Below are positions 62,707 to 64,000 of a stretch of DNA of 64,000 nt, piece by piece. The notes beneath the pieces are model-generated. The model was not told the DNA's origin. It did not search any database and worked only from the letters and a program-made list of their open reading frames with translations. The stretch's first letter is position 1. The number at the start of each line of letters is the position of its first letter. A program made the translations under genes and the position numbers. This DNA is from Archegozetes longisetosus. Taxonomy: Eukaryota > Arthropoda > Arachnida > Sarcoptiformes > Trhypochthoniidae. The stretch is taken from positions 13,001,172 to 13,065,171 of the forward strand of contig JAEMBT020000008.1 in the NCBI GenBank assembly GCA_018873245.2, read 5' to 3'.

Positions 62707-64000
62707 GTAAGTTTCTGTATATGAATGAGAGCGTAGACAAGCGGTATAACTCGGATTATAGGGTTTTGAGGCCTTTTGTTTAAAAAGATAGACCGAAATC
62801 GATCAAGTTTTCAATGCTCTTGATATTGTGAAGTTGATAGCTAATTAACTTTTGAAACAAAATTAACGTCTTAATAGGAGAGAAGCAAAACTTTGAATGC
62901 ATTTTATTATATCCTATGCTCCAAACTTTTATCATTTTTGCACACACTCATTCATATATTATTAGAATGTATAACTAATTTAAAATTCAAAAAGCCATCA
63001 CTTGTGCCGAGCGATATTCTCATAACCTTATTGACCATACTAGCGAAAAGTTTTCTTATGTTTATCTCCAAATTCTACTCAGATTGAAAGCAAAATATAA
63101 TGGTTTTGTGATTGATTGGGTTAGAAAAATTTATAGTAATGTTTAATTTATTCAATGAGGCATTGTTCAATTTAAAAACTTGTTTATCATTCATTAAGCA
63201 AATGATGAAAGAACAATAAATCAGAGATTAATGATTAATATGCAATTAGTTTTGAGAATGAGAAAATATTGTTTTTATTCAAATGCAAATTACGCCATAT
63301 TTGATGATTTTACGCCATATTTAATGATTTTGTATTTTGATTCAAATCAAACTTGTGCACATGATTTATAAGTAAATGAGCGTAAAGCTCAATCTTCTAC
63401 TAAAGTGTTTGTGAACAGATTAACAAAATATCAAGTGTTGTCATACTATCAACAAAATAAACAAATTTTGGCCGCTTCTCAAAATCAACTTAATAGTCAG
63501 TTGATATAATACAAGTGAATCACGCATTCAAATCATACGTTGAGTACTAGAGATAAGAGTGCGGAAGAGATGTTGTAATGAGAATCAGACTAATTCTAAA
63601 TTCAAACTTCACCTCAAAATCTAATCCTTATGGTGACAAATTGAATTTTCAAATTTACACGTTACACTTGCAGTTATCAGAAATGATAAATTTTGATTTA
63701 GCACACTTAGATTGAGGTTGTTACTCTTCAACTTGACATTTGAAATATTTGAAAAAAATCACTAAAGAGTTTTAAGAACTTCTAGTTAATTAACAAAAAA
63801 TTTTATTCAAATATGGTCATTCTTTATTATAAAATTACGATAGAAATTAAATGATTTAATACTTCTGAAGCACTTATTTATAATATGTATATCAGATTTG
63901 ATATTCAAAATTTAAGAAAACAAGTTTACTATTTATAATATGAATTGTAAGAGAATTTATTAGATGGGATCAAAAGTAATGGGACTATTTTATCTCGTTC
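62707..64000. other. OATP intron or downstream sequence; possible TIR at the end
   Basis: No exon with the expected GAWWLGF-type OATP sequence was seen. 63290-63330 has a short tandem repeat (ttacgccatatttgatgatt, twice). The last 35 bases (gatcaaaagtaatgggacta) look like a mariner-type terminus but run off the window. Confidence 0.35.

Noticed and set aside
62707-62783. OATP ending at the stop at 62783
   Set aside because: A strong GTAAGT donor sits right after YYEDPF, where the family continues; the read-through tail is unlike any OATP.

Overview
AT-rich DNA from a eukaryote: host genes with canonical GT-AG introns, many only 65-90 bp long and a few of 1-2 kb. The gene set (a Galpha-i subunit, DNAJB9/ERdj4, carboxypeptidase Q, a MARCH-type ligase, an EAAT, a POMGNT1-like protein, an OATP, DEG/ENaC-like remnants) points to an invertebrate animal. 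An arthropod, possibly a mite or other chelicerate, is my best guess, but the sequence alone does not settle it. No bacterial operon, CRISPR array or convincing tRNA/rRNA gene was seen.

Layout. 1-11.5 kb is a compact block of plus-strand housekeeping genes: the DNAJB9 3' end, a 7-exon Galpha-i, a small secreted protein, carboxypeptidase Q and a RING-CH (MARCH-like) ligase. 11.5-16.8 kb has no intact gene but holds two decayed copies of EAAT exons, nested small inverted-repeat elements and a long hairpin. 16.8-19.0 kb carries the live EAAT glutamate transporter (minus strand), preceded by an overlapping 4-TM ORF. 19.0-21.5 kb holds one MITE-like element.

The core of the window is 21.46-53.81 kb: a tandem array of six paralogous minus-strand genes (called A-F here) on a repeat unit of about 3.5 kb. 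Each has three exons: signal peptide plus sushi 1; a unique ectodomain of about 200 residues plus two more Cys-rich sushi-like modules; then a TM helix and a tyrosine-rich cytoplasmic tail with YDDI/YDVI and YxxM motifs. A, B, E and F are open; C and D each carry a one-base deletion that ends translation before the TM helix. The array has been stretched by insertions: a nearly intact hAT transposon nested in a MITE (B/C spacer), DEG/ENaC-like gene remnants, MITEs, an LTR fossil and a decayed hAT (C/D spacer), a Tc1/mariner element (intron 1 of D) and a fold-back element (E/F spacer). Exons and spacers show different similarity patterns among copies, which suggests gene conversion.

54.6-64 kb returns to plus-strand genes: a two-exon secreted N-glycosylated Thr/Pro-rich protein, an 11-exon POMGNT1-like gene that keeps the fold but has lost the metal-binding and catalytic acidic residues, and the 5' part of an OATP (SLCO) transporter that runs off the window.
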